Assembly: GCF_947241705.1 (NCBI RefSeq)
Contig: NC_079264.1
Coordinates: forward strand, 248,001-312,000
Reading direction: 5' to 3'
From: Saccharomyces mikatae IFO 1815
Lineage: Eukaryota; Ascomycota; Saccharomycetes; Saccharomycetales; Saccharomycetaceae
DNA: 64,000 nt
The stretch's first letter is position 1; every line of letters starts with the position of its first letter. Below are positions 27,598 through 37,692 of the stretch, piece by piece. The notes under the pieces were generated by a model, which was given only the letters and a program-made list of their open reading frames with translations, was not told the origin of the DNA and made no database searches. Position numbers and translations under genes: made by a program.

Positions 27598-28494
27598 TCA
27601 ACTCCAGACGTTCTTGAACAAGTCATTGTCATCCAATGAAATGTTAGAACTGGTATTTGAGTTTGCACTATTACTATTCGTACCAGTAATCGCTGTGTTC
27701 ACGAATGGCGAGGGAGTATTGCAAGGCTGAGGCGTCGTAGAAGTGAAAAATGAGTTTTGACTTTGAGTCTGAACCGAAGGTTTGGAGTAAAGAGATAGAA
27801 TGGATTTTTTCAAATCGTTTCTTTGTCCAATTTCACTATTCCTGTTGCTAGCCTTAGTACTCGCTGCACCTATGCTTGTTGTAATGCTGGCGGCACTTGT
27901 ATTAGAATTAGTCTTGGAAAGCGACGAAACCTGTAGGTTCAATAAGCTGGTATTGCTCTTTGAAGTGACCAATGGATGGGAATGCGGTTGAGTTTGCATC
28001 TTTTGTGATGAATTTGAACTCAAATCCGAGGTTGCATTCGAAGCAGGGAAAGAATGATTCGAAGAAGGTTTAGGCAGAACCGGCGCTGTAAAATCGCCTG
28101 ATCCTTCAATACAGGACAGATCACCAACCCACTTCTTATATTCATATTTGTTCTTAATAAAATTTTGTAAACTGCTCGTATCAGTGATCTTTCTTTGCTT
28201 TAATTCATCAGCCAAAGTGGCTTCATAGTATGAATTTGCCCTTAAATTATTCTTGAACTGTATCAGCTTCATCAAATGTTCTTCCTTCCATGTGTCCAGA
28301 TCAACGGACTTCACTTTGGAAATGTGTGTTCCCAATGACCTATGTATACCAGCACATTTAATGCAAATAAAAACGCCAAGTGACCAAGAAGCCCAGCGTG
28401 GGTGTAGTTGCGCCTTACAGTCGGCACAATGGGTATTTCCTGGATCGCGTAAAAGGGAACTCAATGCCTTCTTGACAGGGACTGATGTCGACAT
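27598..28494 (-). CDS. AGE2: ARF GTPase-activating protein Age2
   Basis: An ARF-GAP acting in transport from the trans-Golgi network. The 298-residue product matches S. cerevisiae Age2. The ARF-GAP zinc finger occupies about 10-130, with Cys23, Cys26, Cys44 and Cys47 in a CxxC-x17-CxxC arrangement and the GIHRSLG motif holding the catalytic Arg52. The rest is Ser/Thr/Asn-rich and disordered, ending LFKNVWS, a conserved C-terminal tail. The start is the ATG at 28494 (MSTSVPVKKAL); a 15-codon upstream extension in the same frame was not used. Confidence 0.95.
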   Translation of the reverse strand: MSTSVPVKKALSSLLRDPGNTHCADCKAQLHPRWASWSLGVFICIKCAGIHRSLGTHISKVKSVDLDTWKEEHLMKLIQFKNNLRANSYYEATLADELKQRKITDTSSLQNFIKNKYEYKKWVGDLSCIEGSGDFTAPVLPKPSSNHSFPASNATSDLSSNSSQKMQTQPHSHPLVTSKSNTSLLNLQVSSLSKTNSNTSAASITTSIGAASTKASNRNSEIGQRNDLKKSILSLYSKPSVQTQSQNSFFTSTTPQPCNTPSPFVNTAITGTNSNSANSNTSSNISLDDNDLFKNVWS

Positions 28495-28729
28495 CGTTTC
28501 TAACTTGCCCCACGTTGTCTGCTCCTTTGCATAGTACACGCAATTATTACCTACTTCGTTATATTTAATACCGATCTTATACGTATTATCGAAGGGAAAG
28601 ATCGTCCAGCACGAAAGATGGAAACGATGCGTTTAGGTGACTAAACTGAACAGCGTACATACTTATATATTCAAATATTTTATACATTTAAGTATCATTA
28701 CTTACTTCATTCCGTTAAAGTCCCTTTTT

Positions 28730-29641
<912 letters not shown>

Positions 29642-29763
29642 TCAACACTTTTTTTTTCTCGTTCGATTTTTCGCTTTATATAAATAAGAATATATATATA
29701 TGTAGATAATAATGATAGAAAGAAAAAGCGCTTAATGCCACTTTTTGTAAGCAGATCCCTACA

Positions 29764-30951
29764 CTATTTGTGTTGGGAAAGTAGTGCAGCCTTAGAAGGG
29801 CCTTTCAGCTTAATATAGACATCTGTACCCCAGCCAAGGAGACTCTGGATGTCAATCTTGCCCCCAAATAGTTCTAGATAGGTCTTGCACATTGGTAGGC
29901 CAAACCCCATGCCCGAGACGTTATTGATTTGCTCACCAGGGAGATCTGTAGACTCGCCATCGACTGGTTGTTGGGCATGTGTGGAGTAAGAGTAGTTGAA
30001 CATGAGCGCTTCTACCTCAGGTGTGATTCCACCACCATGATCCCGAATCCTTACATACAGCTCGTCATCGTCCGGCTTTAGAATATTGATCTCTATAGGG
30101 ATATGCTCCTTACCGCGAGCTATTTGCGCCTCAAAGGCGTTCTTGAATACTTCTGTCATAATATACTCCAAGATGGGCGGTATGCAAGTAAATGTGATGT
30201 CTTGCGATGGTGGGTGAATAAGAACTGGAGTCCGTTGCGTGTTGAACTTCACAAAGCAGATATCGTTGACATAATCAGATACGTGCTTGATCAATTGTGC
30301 TATTGGGAGGTCACGCTGTAAAATTCCAATCATCTTTTCGTTGGAGCTATCACTGTTCTGTGCCATCAACGACAGATAGTGCGTCACCAGCAGCTTCATG
30401 GTAATTCTCTCTTTCAAGTGGAAGTTCAAAAATTGCGAAATTTGAAATTTTGGATAGCATGATCGGATTTCCTGGAGCCCTTTTGCCAATACCACAATGG
30501 CATCTTCATGATCGTCCAGCAGTTCCGTGAACTTTGCCTGTATTTTAGGCGGATTGTGCAACTCGTACGGGTACGCGACCGATAACAACGTCTGCAAGCT
30601 CTTCAGATATAAAGAATTCGTTCTCTCGATATGCGGGTTGATCACCGCATTGTACGGTAACCTTTGAATGGCATTCAGCCGTTTGCACGTTAATGAAAGC
30701 AACATGTTGATTGTCTTAATTGTCAGCATATACTCTTCTTTCTTAGTCAACGGCGGTCTGTACTGTAGGAAATACTCGTAGTTTAGTGGCGCAATTGGCT
30801 TCTTGGCGTAGTCCTGTATCAGTAACTCGATGTTAGACCTGATCTTGTAATGCTGTTCGAAAGAAAGTTGTGACAGCAGCTCGTGCGAGGGGCCCTGGCG
30901 ATGTATCCAGCGCACCCCTCCACATTTCCATACACGCATGATTTTCCACAT
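29764..30951 (-). CDS. PKP1: Pyruvate dehydrogenase kinase Pkp1
   Basis: A mitochondrial protein kinase that phosphorylates and inactivates the E1-alpha subunit (Pda1) of pyruvate dehydrogenase. The product is 395 residues, against 394 in S. cerevisiae. The basic N terminus (MWKIMRVWKCGGVRWIHRQ) suits a presequence. An all-helical N-terminal domain is followed by a GHKL ATPase fold: N-box EVFKNAFEA, G1 box RDHGGGI and G2 box GMGFGLPM. It is divergent from GVP36 with 230 bp between the starts. Confidence 0.95.
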   Translation of the reverse strand: MWKIMRVWKCGGVRWIHRQGPSHELLSQLSFEQHYKIRSNIELLIQDYAKKPIAPLNYEYFLQYRPPLTKKEEYMLTIKTINMLLSLTCKRLNAIQRLPYNAVINPHIERTNSLYLKSLQTLLSVAYPYELHNPPKIQAKFTELLDDHEDAIVVLAKGLQEIRSCYPKFQISQFLNFHLKERITMKLLVTHYLSLMAQNSDSSNEKMIGILQRDLPIAQLIKHVSDYVNDICFVKFNTQRTPVLIHPPSQDITFTCIPPILEYIMTEVFKNAFEAQIARGKEHIPIEINILKPDDDELYVRIRDHGGGITPEVEALMFNYSYSTHAQQPVDGESTDLPGEQINNVSGMGFGLPMCKTYLELFGGKIDIQSLLGWGTDVYIKLKGPSKAALLSQHK

Positions 30952-31181
30952 ACTACCATGAAGGTTAATAGAAACTACGTCCTCCTATTAAGGTCTTCTT
31001 TCGCTAATGCCCTCAGTTCAATGTTGTTTGCTACATAATGGAAACTATTTTCCCTTATTCCGTGAGAAGCGAGCGGTGGATTGCTCGGAATGTTAAAGAC
31101 AAGAAAACTGCAACATATTCGTCTATAATCTATTGGTTTCGACGCCAGTACAGTCAAGTAAGCAACAAATAATAGTAATTA

Positions 31182-32162
31182 ATGTCGTTTAATGCCTTTG
31201 CCAGCTCTTTGAGCAAGAAGCTACAGGAAATTTCCACAAGTGTTTCCGAAAAAACCCAGGAACTGCCCAGCTTGGCGCAGTCCACCCAGAGAATGGTCCA
31301 AGAACGTTTGGGCCAGGTGACAGACATCTCCCAATTGCCAAGGGAGTACACGGAGCTAGAAGAAAAGGTTGACACTATCAAGTTGATTTACAACCACTTT
31401 TTGGGCGTGACTGCCATCTATGAAAATGGATCGTACGATTACCCTAAATACATTAATGAATCTGTCAACGAGTTTTCTAGAAGCGTGGCTTCCAAGCTCA
31501 CCGAATTGACTCATGCTACTTCTGCGTCTGAGGCACAAAACATATTGGTTGCACCAGGCCCTATCAAGGAGCCCAAGACGTTGAACTATGCCCTCAGTAA
31601 AGTTGCTTTGAACTCCAGCGAGTGTTTAAACAAGATGCTTCCCACTGAAGAACAACCGCTGGCTTCTGCGCTTCTGCAGTTCAGCGATGTACAAGCCAAA
31701 ATCGCTCAGGCTAGAATTCAACAAGATACCTTAATTCAAACCAAGTTCAATAAGAACTTGAGAGAAAGACTCTCTTTTGAAATCGGTAAAGCCGATAAGA
31801 CCCGTAAGGATGTCCACTCCATGAGACTAAGATACGATGTGGCAAGAACTAACCTAGCTAACAACAAGAAACCTGAAAAGGAAGCCTCTTTGAGAGTCCA
31901 AATGGAAACTTTGGAGGACCAGTTCGCTCAAGTCACTGAAGATGCCACTGTATGCTTACAAGAGGTCATTTCCCACGCTAACTTTAGTGAAGATTTGAAG
32001 GAACTGGCCAAGGCTCAAGCTGAGTATTTTGAAACCTCTGCCTCTTTGATGAAGGAGTTTTTGTCCAATTCATTTGCTGAAGAATCTGTGGAAAAGCCTG
32101 TAGTTGTAGAAGAAGAAAAACCACAGACCGCTATCTCTATGAATGACGAAGACGATGCTTAA
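31182..32162 (+). CDS. GVP36: BAR-domain Golgi vesicle protein Gvp36
   Basis: A peripheral BAR-domain protein of Golgi-derived vesicles, needed for normal endocytosis and vacuole and actin organisation. The 326-residue product matches S. cerevisiae. It is helical throughout, with Glu/Lys/Gln-rich heptad-like stretches at about 20-60, 155-240 and 245-285, consistent with a BAR coiled-coil dimer. It ends in an acidic tail (MNDEDDA). It has no membrane segment. Codon use is moderately biased, consistent with an abundant protein. Confidence 0.95.
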   Translation: MSFNAFASSLSKKLQEISTSVSEKTQELPSLAQSTQRMVQERLGQVTDISQLPREYTELEEKVDTIKLIYNHFLGVTAIYENGSYDYPKYINESVNEFSRSVASKLTELTHATSASEAQNILVAPGPIKEPKTLNYALSKVALNSSECLNKMLPTEEQPLASALLQFSDVQAKIAQARIQQDTLIQTKFNKNLRERLSFEIGKADKTRKDVHSMRLRYDVARTNLANNKKPEKEASLRVQMETLEDQFAQVTEDATVCLQEVISHANFSEDLKELAKAQAEYFETSASLMKEFLSNSFAEESVEKPVVVEEEKPQTAISMNDEDDA

Positions 32163-32360
32163 CGACTGTCCGCTTTTCGTCTACCTATGTTTACTTAGTA
32201 CAATATTATATTCTCTTTCATAGTATATATATTACCTTTAATGGCTGCTTTTTTGTATTGATTGTTTTCTTCTCAAGAAAATAGTCATTATAGAAAAAAA
32301 ATCTTCGAAAAATCTTCTTAAGTTGTAATGTTCATCAAAGGATAAAGAAGACGACTCAAA

Positions 32361-32777
32361 ATGGACGCCAATCAACCCCAATACGAATTATCCGTAATTA
32401 CACAATGTTTGAAATTCGCCATTGACATTATCCAATGGTTGATCCCTGCCATCACCAAGTTCAGTCAATCACACCCTCTGATCTTTCAGTTATCGTTTAT
32501 TTTCTTCACATTTTATATCTTTTACAAGTTTTTGATGAACTTGATCACTTTAGCCAAGAGATTTCTGTACTTGGTACTAGTAATATCATGCATAGGCATT
32601 TACATGCGTGGCTCGCAGCAATTTTTGACTGTAGATTTATTGAATTGCTACAATTTTGTCATGTCCAATAGATACTACGCCTTTAAAATTTACACCTTAT
32701 TTATTAGTGCTCTGGAAAAGGAAGTCAACACTGTTTACCATTTAGCTCAGCAGAAAGTGCAACAATTGCTCGAATAG
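32361..32777 (+). CDS. APQ12: Nuclear envelope/ER protein Apq12
   Basis: A small integral membrane protein of the ER and nuclear envelope that affects nuclear pore assembly, mRNA export and membrane fluidity. The product is 138 residues, as in S. cerevisiae. Two adjacent hydrophobic segments (about 40-62 and 66-84) probably form the hairpin that spans the membrane, with an amphipathic stretch between or after them. The C-terminal part (about 95-138) is predicted helical and ends in a Gln-rich segment. Short spacing (198 bp) separates it from GVP36. Confidence 0.95.
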   Translation: MDANQPQYELSVITQCLKFAIDIIQWLIPAITKFSQSHPLIFQLSFIFFTFYIFYKFLMNLITLAKRFLYLVLVISCIGIYMRGSQQFLTVDLLNCYNFVMSNRYYAFKIYTLFISALEKEVNTVYHLAQQKVQQLLE

Positions 32778-33066
32778 AGCTAAATGATTCTGTACAATTG
32801 ATGCTTTCTATAACAATTGTATATCTTACTATCTACATATTCATACAGATAATAAATACTTTTTTGCTAAACTCTCTTCACCATTATCTTGGAGTATGGT
32901 GTTACTTGTAGTAAGATTTACATTTTTTCAGTATATTTATTACAAATGACACCTGCATTCTGTAGTTCTAAGAAAAATTGCAATTAAAGTCACTACAAGC
33001 GATTTATCCGGACGCCACTGAAGAACCAAAAAACAATAGCAACAAAATTGTACCAACAACTCAAGG

Positions 33067-34488
33067 ATGTTTAGGTGTGCAGTCAAGGGTTTTGCATATT
33101 TTGCCACTTTGCTTACCATCGTGGCCAATGTTTACATTTATACTTATCCATCTTTCCATCCAGAAGAGTGTTCATGGAAGTGTTCCAACAAGAATGCTCT
33201 ATTACAAAATAATTCGACCCTTTTGGAAAAAGTGAAGAGATACATCGGTGATGTACAAGAGCAATGGTATGGTAACCATACTTTTGCTAGTGATAATAAG
33301 GACATTCATATCCTAGCGTTTGGTGACCCTCAAATAAAAGGTATTTGGCCAAAGACTCCATATGTGTCCCGATTAGACACATACGGCAACGATTATTATC
33401 TTGGCCACATCTACGATATGATGCAAAAGAGGCTAAGACCTCAAGTGGTGACTGTCATGGGTGACCTTTTTTCCAGTCAATGGATCGGAGATTCGGAATT
33501 CCATAATAGAACAAAAAGATATATTAGTAGGATTTTTAAGAGGGACCCTACTTTCATTGAAAGAGTTAAACAAGAAAACCTTGACGAGGAAGGTCAATAT
33601 AAGGCAAATTGGCCTGAATGGGGAGACCGTTTCAATGAGATACTAAGCAGCGTCAAGAAAAACGAAACTGGAAATCAAGAGCTATCGTTTGGATTTGGTT
33701 ATGAGAATATCCATTCATGGAATCCTGACTTAGAAGATCATTTGATTATCAATGTCACGGGTAATCATGATGTAGGTTACTCAGGTGACGCTACTTACCA
33801 GCATATGACAAGGTTTCACGATCTTTTTGGTAAGGACAACTATTGGATTGAATATGAAACAAACACTACACACCCTTGGAGAATTGTAGTGCTGAATGAT
33901 CTTTTCCTAGAAGGTCCTGCTTTGCAGCCAGAGTTTGTTGAGGCCACTTGGATATTTTTGAATCAACTTGATGAGCGTAAATTCAACGGTAGTACTGTTT
34001 TATTGACTCACGTTCCGTTTTATAAGCGTGATGGCTTATGTGTTGATGGCCCCGACACTAGGTTTTATCCGGATACTCACACACCAGAATCATACAAAGC
34101 TGGACTTTTGAGATCCCAAAATCATTTGAGTGAATCCGTTTCAAATAAAGTTTTGAGTTTGATCTTCGAAAATGGGAAGCCTGGTATCATATTAACCGGT
34201 CATGACCATGAAGGCTGTGAAACGATTTATAACCAGAGATCCGCATCTACTTGGGAAGCAACTAAGGATATTGAAAGTGATGTTTTTGTCAAAGAAATCA
34301 CAGTCAAATCGATGATGGGCGAATTTAATGGAAACACCGGTCTCATTACAGGAAACTTCAATACACATTCGATGACTTGGGAATGGAGTTTCAGTTTATG
34401 CCCATTTGCCATTCAACATGTTTGGTGGCTTGCTAAAGTGTCCCTACTAGTCACAATATTCGTTTGGTCCTCGCTACTATTTGTTTAA
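33067..34488 (+). CDS. TED1: ER metallophosphoesterase Ted1 (GPI glycan remodelling)
   Basis: An ER membrane phosphoesterase that removes ethanolamine phosphate from the GPI anchor glycan and works with p24 proteins in export of GPI proteins. The product is 473 residues, the S. cerevisiae length. N-terminal (about 8-27) and C-terminal (about 450-470) hydrophobic anchors are present, with the calcineurin-like domain between them. Metal-ligand motifs are FGDPQIKG (Asp87), MGDLF (Asp133), TGNHDVGY (Asn233, His234), LTHVPFY and TGHDHEGC. Several NxT/S sequons fit a lumenal domain. Confidence 0.95.
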   Translation: MFRCAVKGFAYFATLLTIVANVYIYTYPSFHPEECSWKCSNKNALLQNNSTLLEKVKRYIGDVQEQWYGNHTFASDNKDIHILAFGDPQIKGIWPKTPYVSRLDTYGNDYYLGHIYDMMQKRLRPQVVTVMGDLFSSQWIGDSEFHNRTKRYISRIFKRDPTFIERVKQENLDEEGQYKANWPEWGDRFNEILSSVKKNETGNQELSFGFGYENIHSWNPDLEDHLIINVTGNHDVGYSGDATYQHMTRFHDLFGKDNYWIEYETNTTHPWRIVVLNDLFLEGPALQPEFVEATWIFLNQLDERKFNGSTVLLTHVPFYKRDGLCVDGPDTRFYPDTHTPESYKAGLLRSQNHLSESVSNKVLSLIFENGKPGIILTGHDHEGCETIYNQRSASTWEATKDIESDVFVKEITVKSMMGEFNGNTGLITGNFNTHSMTWEWSFSLCPFAIQHVWWLAKVSLLVTIFVWSSLLFV

Positions 34489-34801
34489 ACAAAAGAGTAA
34501 AAAGAAAAATACTCGTGTATAGGTGTATATATTTTTATATGTGTAAATATATGTGTACAAACAGCTTTTTAATGGCTTATCTTTCATTAACTATTGACGC
34601 CGAGGTTGTTTTTTTTTTTTCAATACGTCAGGATATGTTATCATAATACCTTATACTGTAAAATGTTTACTTGTTTACTTTAGACTAACTATAAATAAAA
34701 ATAAAAAAATTAAGTTATACTGTCGTAAGCATTGATCATTGTTATTTTTTATTTTTTAATTCTGTTTTTTATTTGGGTTGCGTATTTTTCTGTTATTATC
34801 A
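34489..34801. other. TED1/NOT3 convergent terminator region
   Basis: An AT-rich convergent intergenic segment with long T and A runs (T12-type run near 34609-34620, TTTTTTATTTTTTAA near 34746) and TATATA-type elements. No gene or repeat element is seen. Confidence 0.55.
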
Positions 34802-37318
34802 TCATACACTAATTTTTCCCTGTCTCAGTTGTTTCAAGAGCTGTTTACCATGAGAAATTTGTTGTTTTTGTTGTTCTAAAGTTACATTACTTTGATCATT
34901 AACATCGTTATTGCCAACATTCATATCACGGACCTCAGACACTGTATCGACCGTTGGTTGCAAAAATGAATAATCCAGTCTAAAGTTGATTTTATCGATT
35001 ACCGTCCAATCATCTAATTTAAATATTTTATAATCACCAACTTCACAAACTTCGTTGAAAAACTTGACCTCCCCTTGTCTCAAAAACCACATTGTGCCAT
35101 CTTTTGAAACTTTCCAATCTCTCTCATTTAAGATTTTGTATGCAATCTCCCTTTCTAAGGGGGTTATAGCAAAATAATAGTTATAAAATAATGAGAACAT
35201 CTCTAAAGTTCTGAAGTTTTCTAGAATTTTGGCATAAATTGACGATGAATCTTCCTTCAGTCTTTCTGAACCTATAATAACATCCCGCAATGAACAACGC
35301 ATCACATCCCACTGCTGAGTAGATCTGAATGCATCCAAGGGGGATGGTGGATTAACCCCTTGCGGTACTTCGACTAGCCTAGAAATTTCGCACATATCTC
35401 GGGATCTTTTATACGTTATTTTGGATTCAATTCGACTATTATAGAGTTCAGAGCTCATTATAAATTCTTGAACACCACTGGGTAGCAGCAGAGTTTCAAA
35501 ATCACTTAAGAATTCTTTCTTGATTTCATTCGTCATGGCATCTCTTTGTTCAGAACTCAAGTATTTCGGGTTGCTTGATTGTCCTTCATCCTCTGATTCT
35601 GTCTCTAAATTCCTATCGGATTCAAAATCATCATCAAATACTCCAAAAGTTGGTCCTTCCAGTTGATCAACTTCCATTGCAGGTACTTCCTCTTTTTGTT
35701 CCGTAACATTTTTATTTGCATTATCAGTACCATTTTGGTTTGCCACCGTATCAGTGATTTCATATTCTGACTTTATATTCGTAGCCAAAGAAACCAAAGG
35801 ATGATGCGATGAGTTCATATTTCTGTAAAAGGCTTGATTGTTTTGATGCACAGCTGCTGCCCCAGCAGCTAAAACAGCAGCAGCAGTGGCTGCTGAAGAA
35901 GATGATGCACCGGTATTGTCAGGTTGCAAAGATAAAGATGAGGTCGATATTTTAGGTGTGTTCAAGGCACTACCAATCCTACTGTTAGCATTGGAAGATG
36001 TTGTGGTAGCAGCTGCTGTTGTTGGAGTCTTCGTCGAGGTATTGGAAATGGTGGACGATGCAGAAGTAACCTTTCTATCTTTTTCCACTGCCTGTGATGC
36101 AGCAACGGCCCATTTTAATTCACCAACAGGTTTCGCAGGAAGAGTGGCAGGTTTCAATGTAGTGGCGCCAGTAATGCCATTTGGAGTTTGATGAAGATTC
36201 GTATGTACATTCGTGGGAGTTTCAGGTGTAGCTGAGCTTGGTGATTTTTGCAATGACGGAAGCTGGTTGTCAGTGCTAGGTCTGGGACTCTTTATAGAAG
36301 ATGCTTTATTAGTCTCCTCAGTCTTGGCCACATTATGGATGGGGGAAGCTGAAAGACTCCTTTCTGTTTCCTTCAGAGCATCTGGAATAGGGGCAGGTGA
36401 CGGTGTAGATGAAGGCCCAGGAGCGCTTATTGCTGAACCTGTTGAATTTTTTGCTGCGAGTTTAGCAGCCTTTTTAGCTTCTCTCTCTAACTTTCTTTGT
36501 TCCTTCTTAGAAAGTTTTGATATATCTTGAAGAGATTCATTGGCATCAGACGTGTTGTTATCCTCAGCATTTTGTGAAGCAAAATATTGCGCTACTTCAT
36601 GTGCAATAGCCTCGTTGCTCTGTAAATTCAAACCATCGTAAATAGTTTCATCTTCCACAAAATCCGGTTCTTGATTTGACTCCACAAAGTAGTTTATATC
36701 ATCCTGTACATTTTTAACATCTTGGGGATTCAATTCTTCATTCGCCAGCAACCTCAATGCCAGTTCCATTTGTTGCTGATGCCACCTATACCTCGCTTGA
36801 AACCGCCTAAACTGTTCCTTTTTCTCATCGTTTGACGTAGAAGACGTTTTCTTCTTTTTGTTAAGAAGTAATAGTTTATCGATTTCCACCTGTAGGGAAT
36901 CGTACTGCCTTTCCAGCTCATCAATCATCTGAGATAGATACTCAGACGTATCTCTTCTTTCCCTTTCTTGGGGATCTAAAGTCTCTGATTTTTTCAGACT
37001 AATATTCGAATATGCTTTCTCTTTAGATGCCTTTTCCACGGCTTTATATTTCTCCATCGCTATCTCTACAGATCTTCTATAATCCAGAAGAGAATCTTTA
37101 TCTTTAATATCCGGCGAACTTTGCCACGATTTTATCTGTTCCCTTAGCCTTTGCAGTTTCTTGACCTCCCTTTTCAAATCAGACTCTAGCTTGTCTTTCT
37201 GGGAAGGATTGTTTGTACACGATTCATGTCTTTCGTAATAACTATTGAAGATTTCTAAACCCTCATTGATTTTTTTAAAGACCCTATCGACCTCCTGCTG
37301 TAATTTCCTATGAGCCAT
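34802..37318 (-). CDS. NOT3: CCR4-NOT complex subunit Not3
   Basis: A subunit of the CCR4-NOT complex, which controls mRNA deadenylation, transcription and translation quality control. The product is 838 residues, against 836 in S. cerevisiae. The N-terminal Not3/5 domain (about 1-230) is a long coiled coil starting MAHRKLQQEVDRVFKKINEGL. A low-complexity Ser/Ala/Thr/Pro-rich middle (about 290-530) includes an Ala-rich run (AATAAAVLAAGAAAV). The C-terminal NOT box (about 640-790) ends with the FFNEVCEVGDYKIF-DDW stretch. The Ala/Ser-rich region is encoded by trinucleotide-like repeats and is the likeliest part to vary in length. Confidence 0.96.
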   Translation of the reverse strand: MAHRKLQQEVDRVFKKINEGLEIFNSYYERHESCTNNPSQKDKLESDLKREVKKLQRLREQIKSWQSSPDIKDKDSLLDYRRSVEIAMEKYKAVEKASKEKAYSNISLKKSETLDPQERERRDTSEYLSQMIDELERQYDSLQVEIDKLLLLNKKKKTSSTSNDEKKEQFRRFQARYRWHQQQMELALRLLANEELNPQDVKNVQDDINYFVESNQEPDFVEDETIYDGLNLQSNEAIAHEVAQYFASQNAEDNNTSDANESLQDISKLSKKEQRKLEREAKKAAKLAAKNSTGSAISAPGPSSTPSPAPIPDALKETERSLSASPIHNVAKTEETNKASSIKSPRPSTDNQLPSLQKSPSSATPETPTNVHTNLHQTPNGITGATTLKPATLPAKPVGELKWAVAASQAVEKDRKVTSASSTISNTSTKTPTTAAATTTSSNANSRIGSALNTPKISTSSLSLQPDNTGASSSSAATAAAVLAAGAAAVHQNNQAFYRNMNSSHHPLVSLATNIKSEYEITDTVANQNGTDNANKNVTEQKEEVPAMEVDQLEGPTFGVFDDDFESDRNLETESEDEGQSSNPKYLSSEQRDAMTNEIKKEFLSDFETLLLPSGVQEFIMSSELYNSRIESKITYKRSRDMCEISRLVEVPQGVNPPSPLDAFRSTQQWDVMRCSLRDVIIGSERLKEDSSSIYAKILENFRTLEMFSLFYNYYFAITPLEREIAYKILNERDWKVSKDGTMWFLRQGEVKFFNEVCEVGDYKIFKLDDWTVIDKINFRLDYSFLQPTVDTVSEVRDMNVGNNDVNDQSNVTLEQQKQQISHGKQLLKQLRQGKISV

Positions 37319-37692
37319 GTCGATCGGCTAATCATACAACTAAGTCTTCAAGAATTAACTCTGATAATAAATAAAAAGTGTTTAGTTGATAATATCTTTC
37401 AACTTTTGACTTGACACAATGAGGATTCTCGTTAAAGTCAAACAAAAAAGAGATGAAGAAAAAAGTCACAAATATCAACGAAATGCCGTAGACTAAAAGT
37501 AGAAATAAAGTACAAATAACTTTACGAGTGCCTTAGTCAAATTATTAGTCTATAGACTGCTAACTTTTAGAAATTGCGTACAACTAAAAGTGAAACAAGC
37601 TCTCTATTACATAAAATCAAGGTATCTTTCACAAGTTTTTCACTCAGCGAAAATTGCGAGATTGATCGTGGAAGGTGACGATAATACGATAT
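37319..37692. other. NOT3 upstream / PRM2 downstream region
   Basis: About 370 bp of AT-rich DNA between two leftward genes. No RNA gene, LTR or strong motif is recognised. Confidence 0.5.
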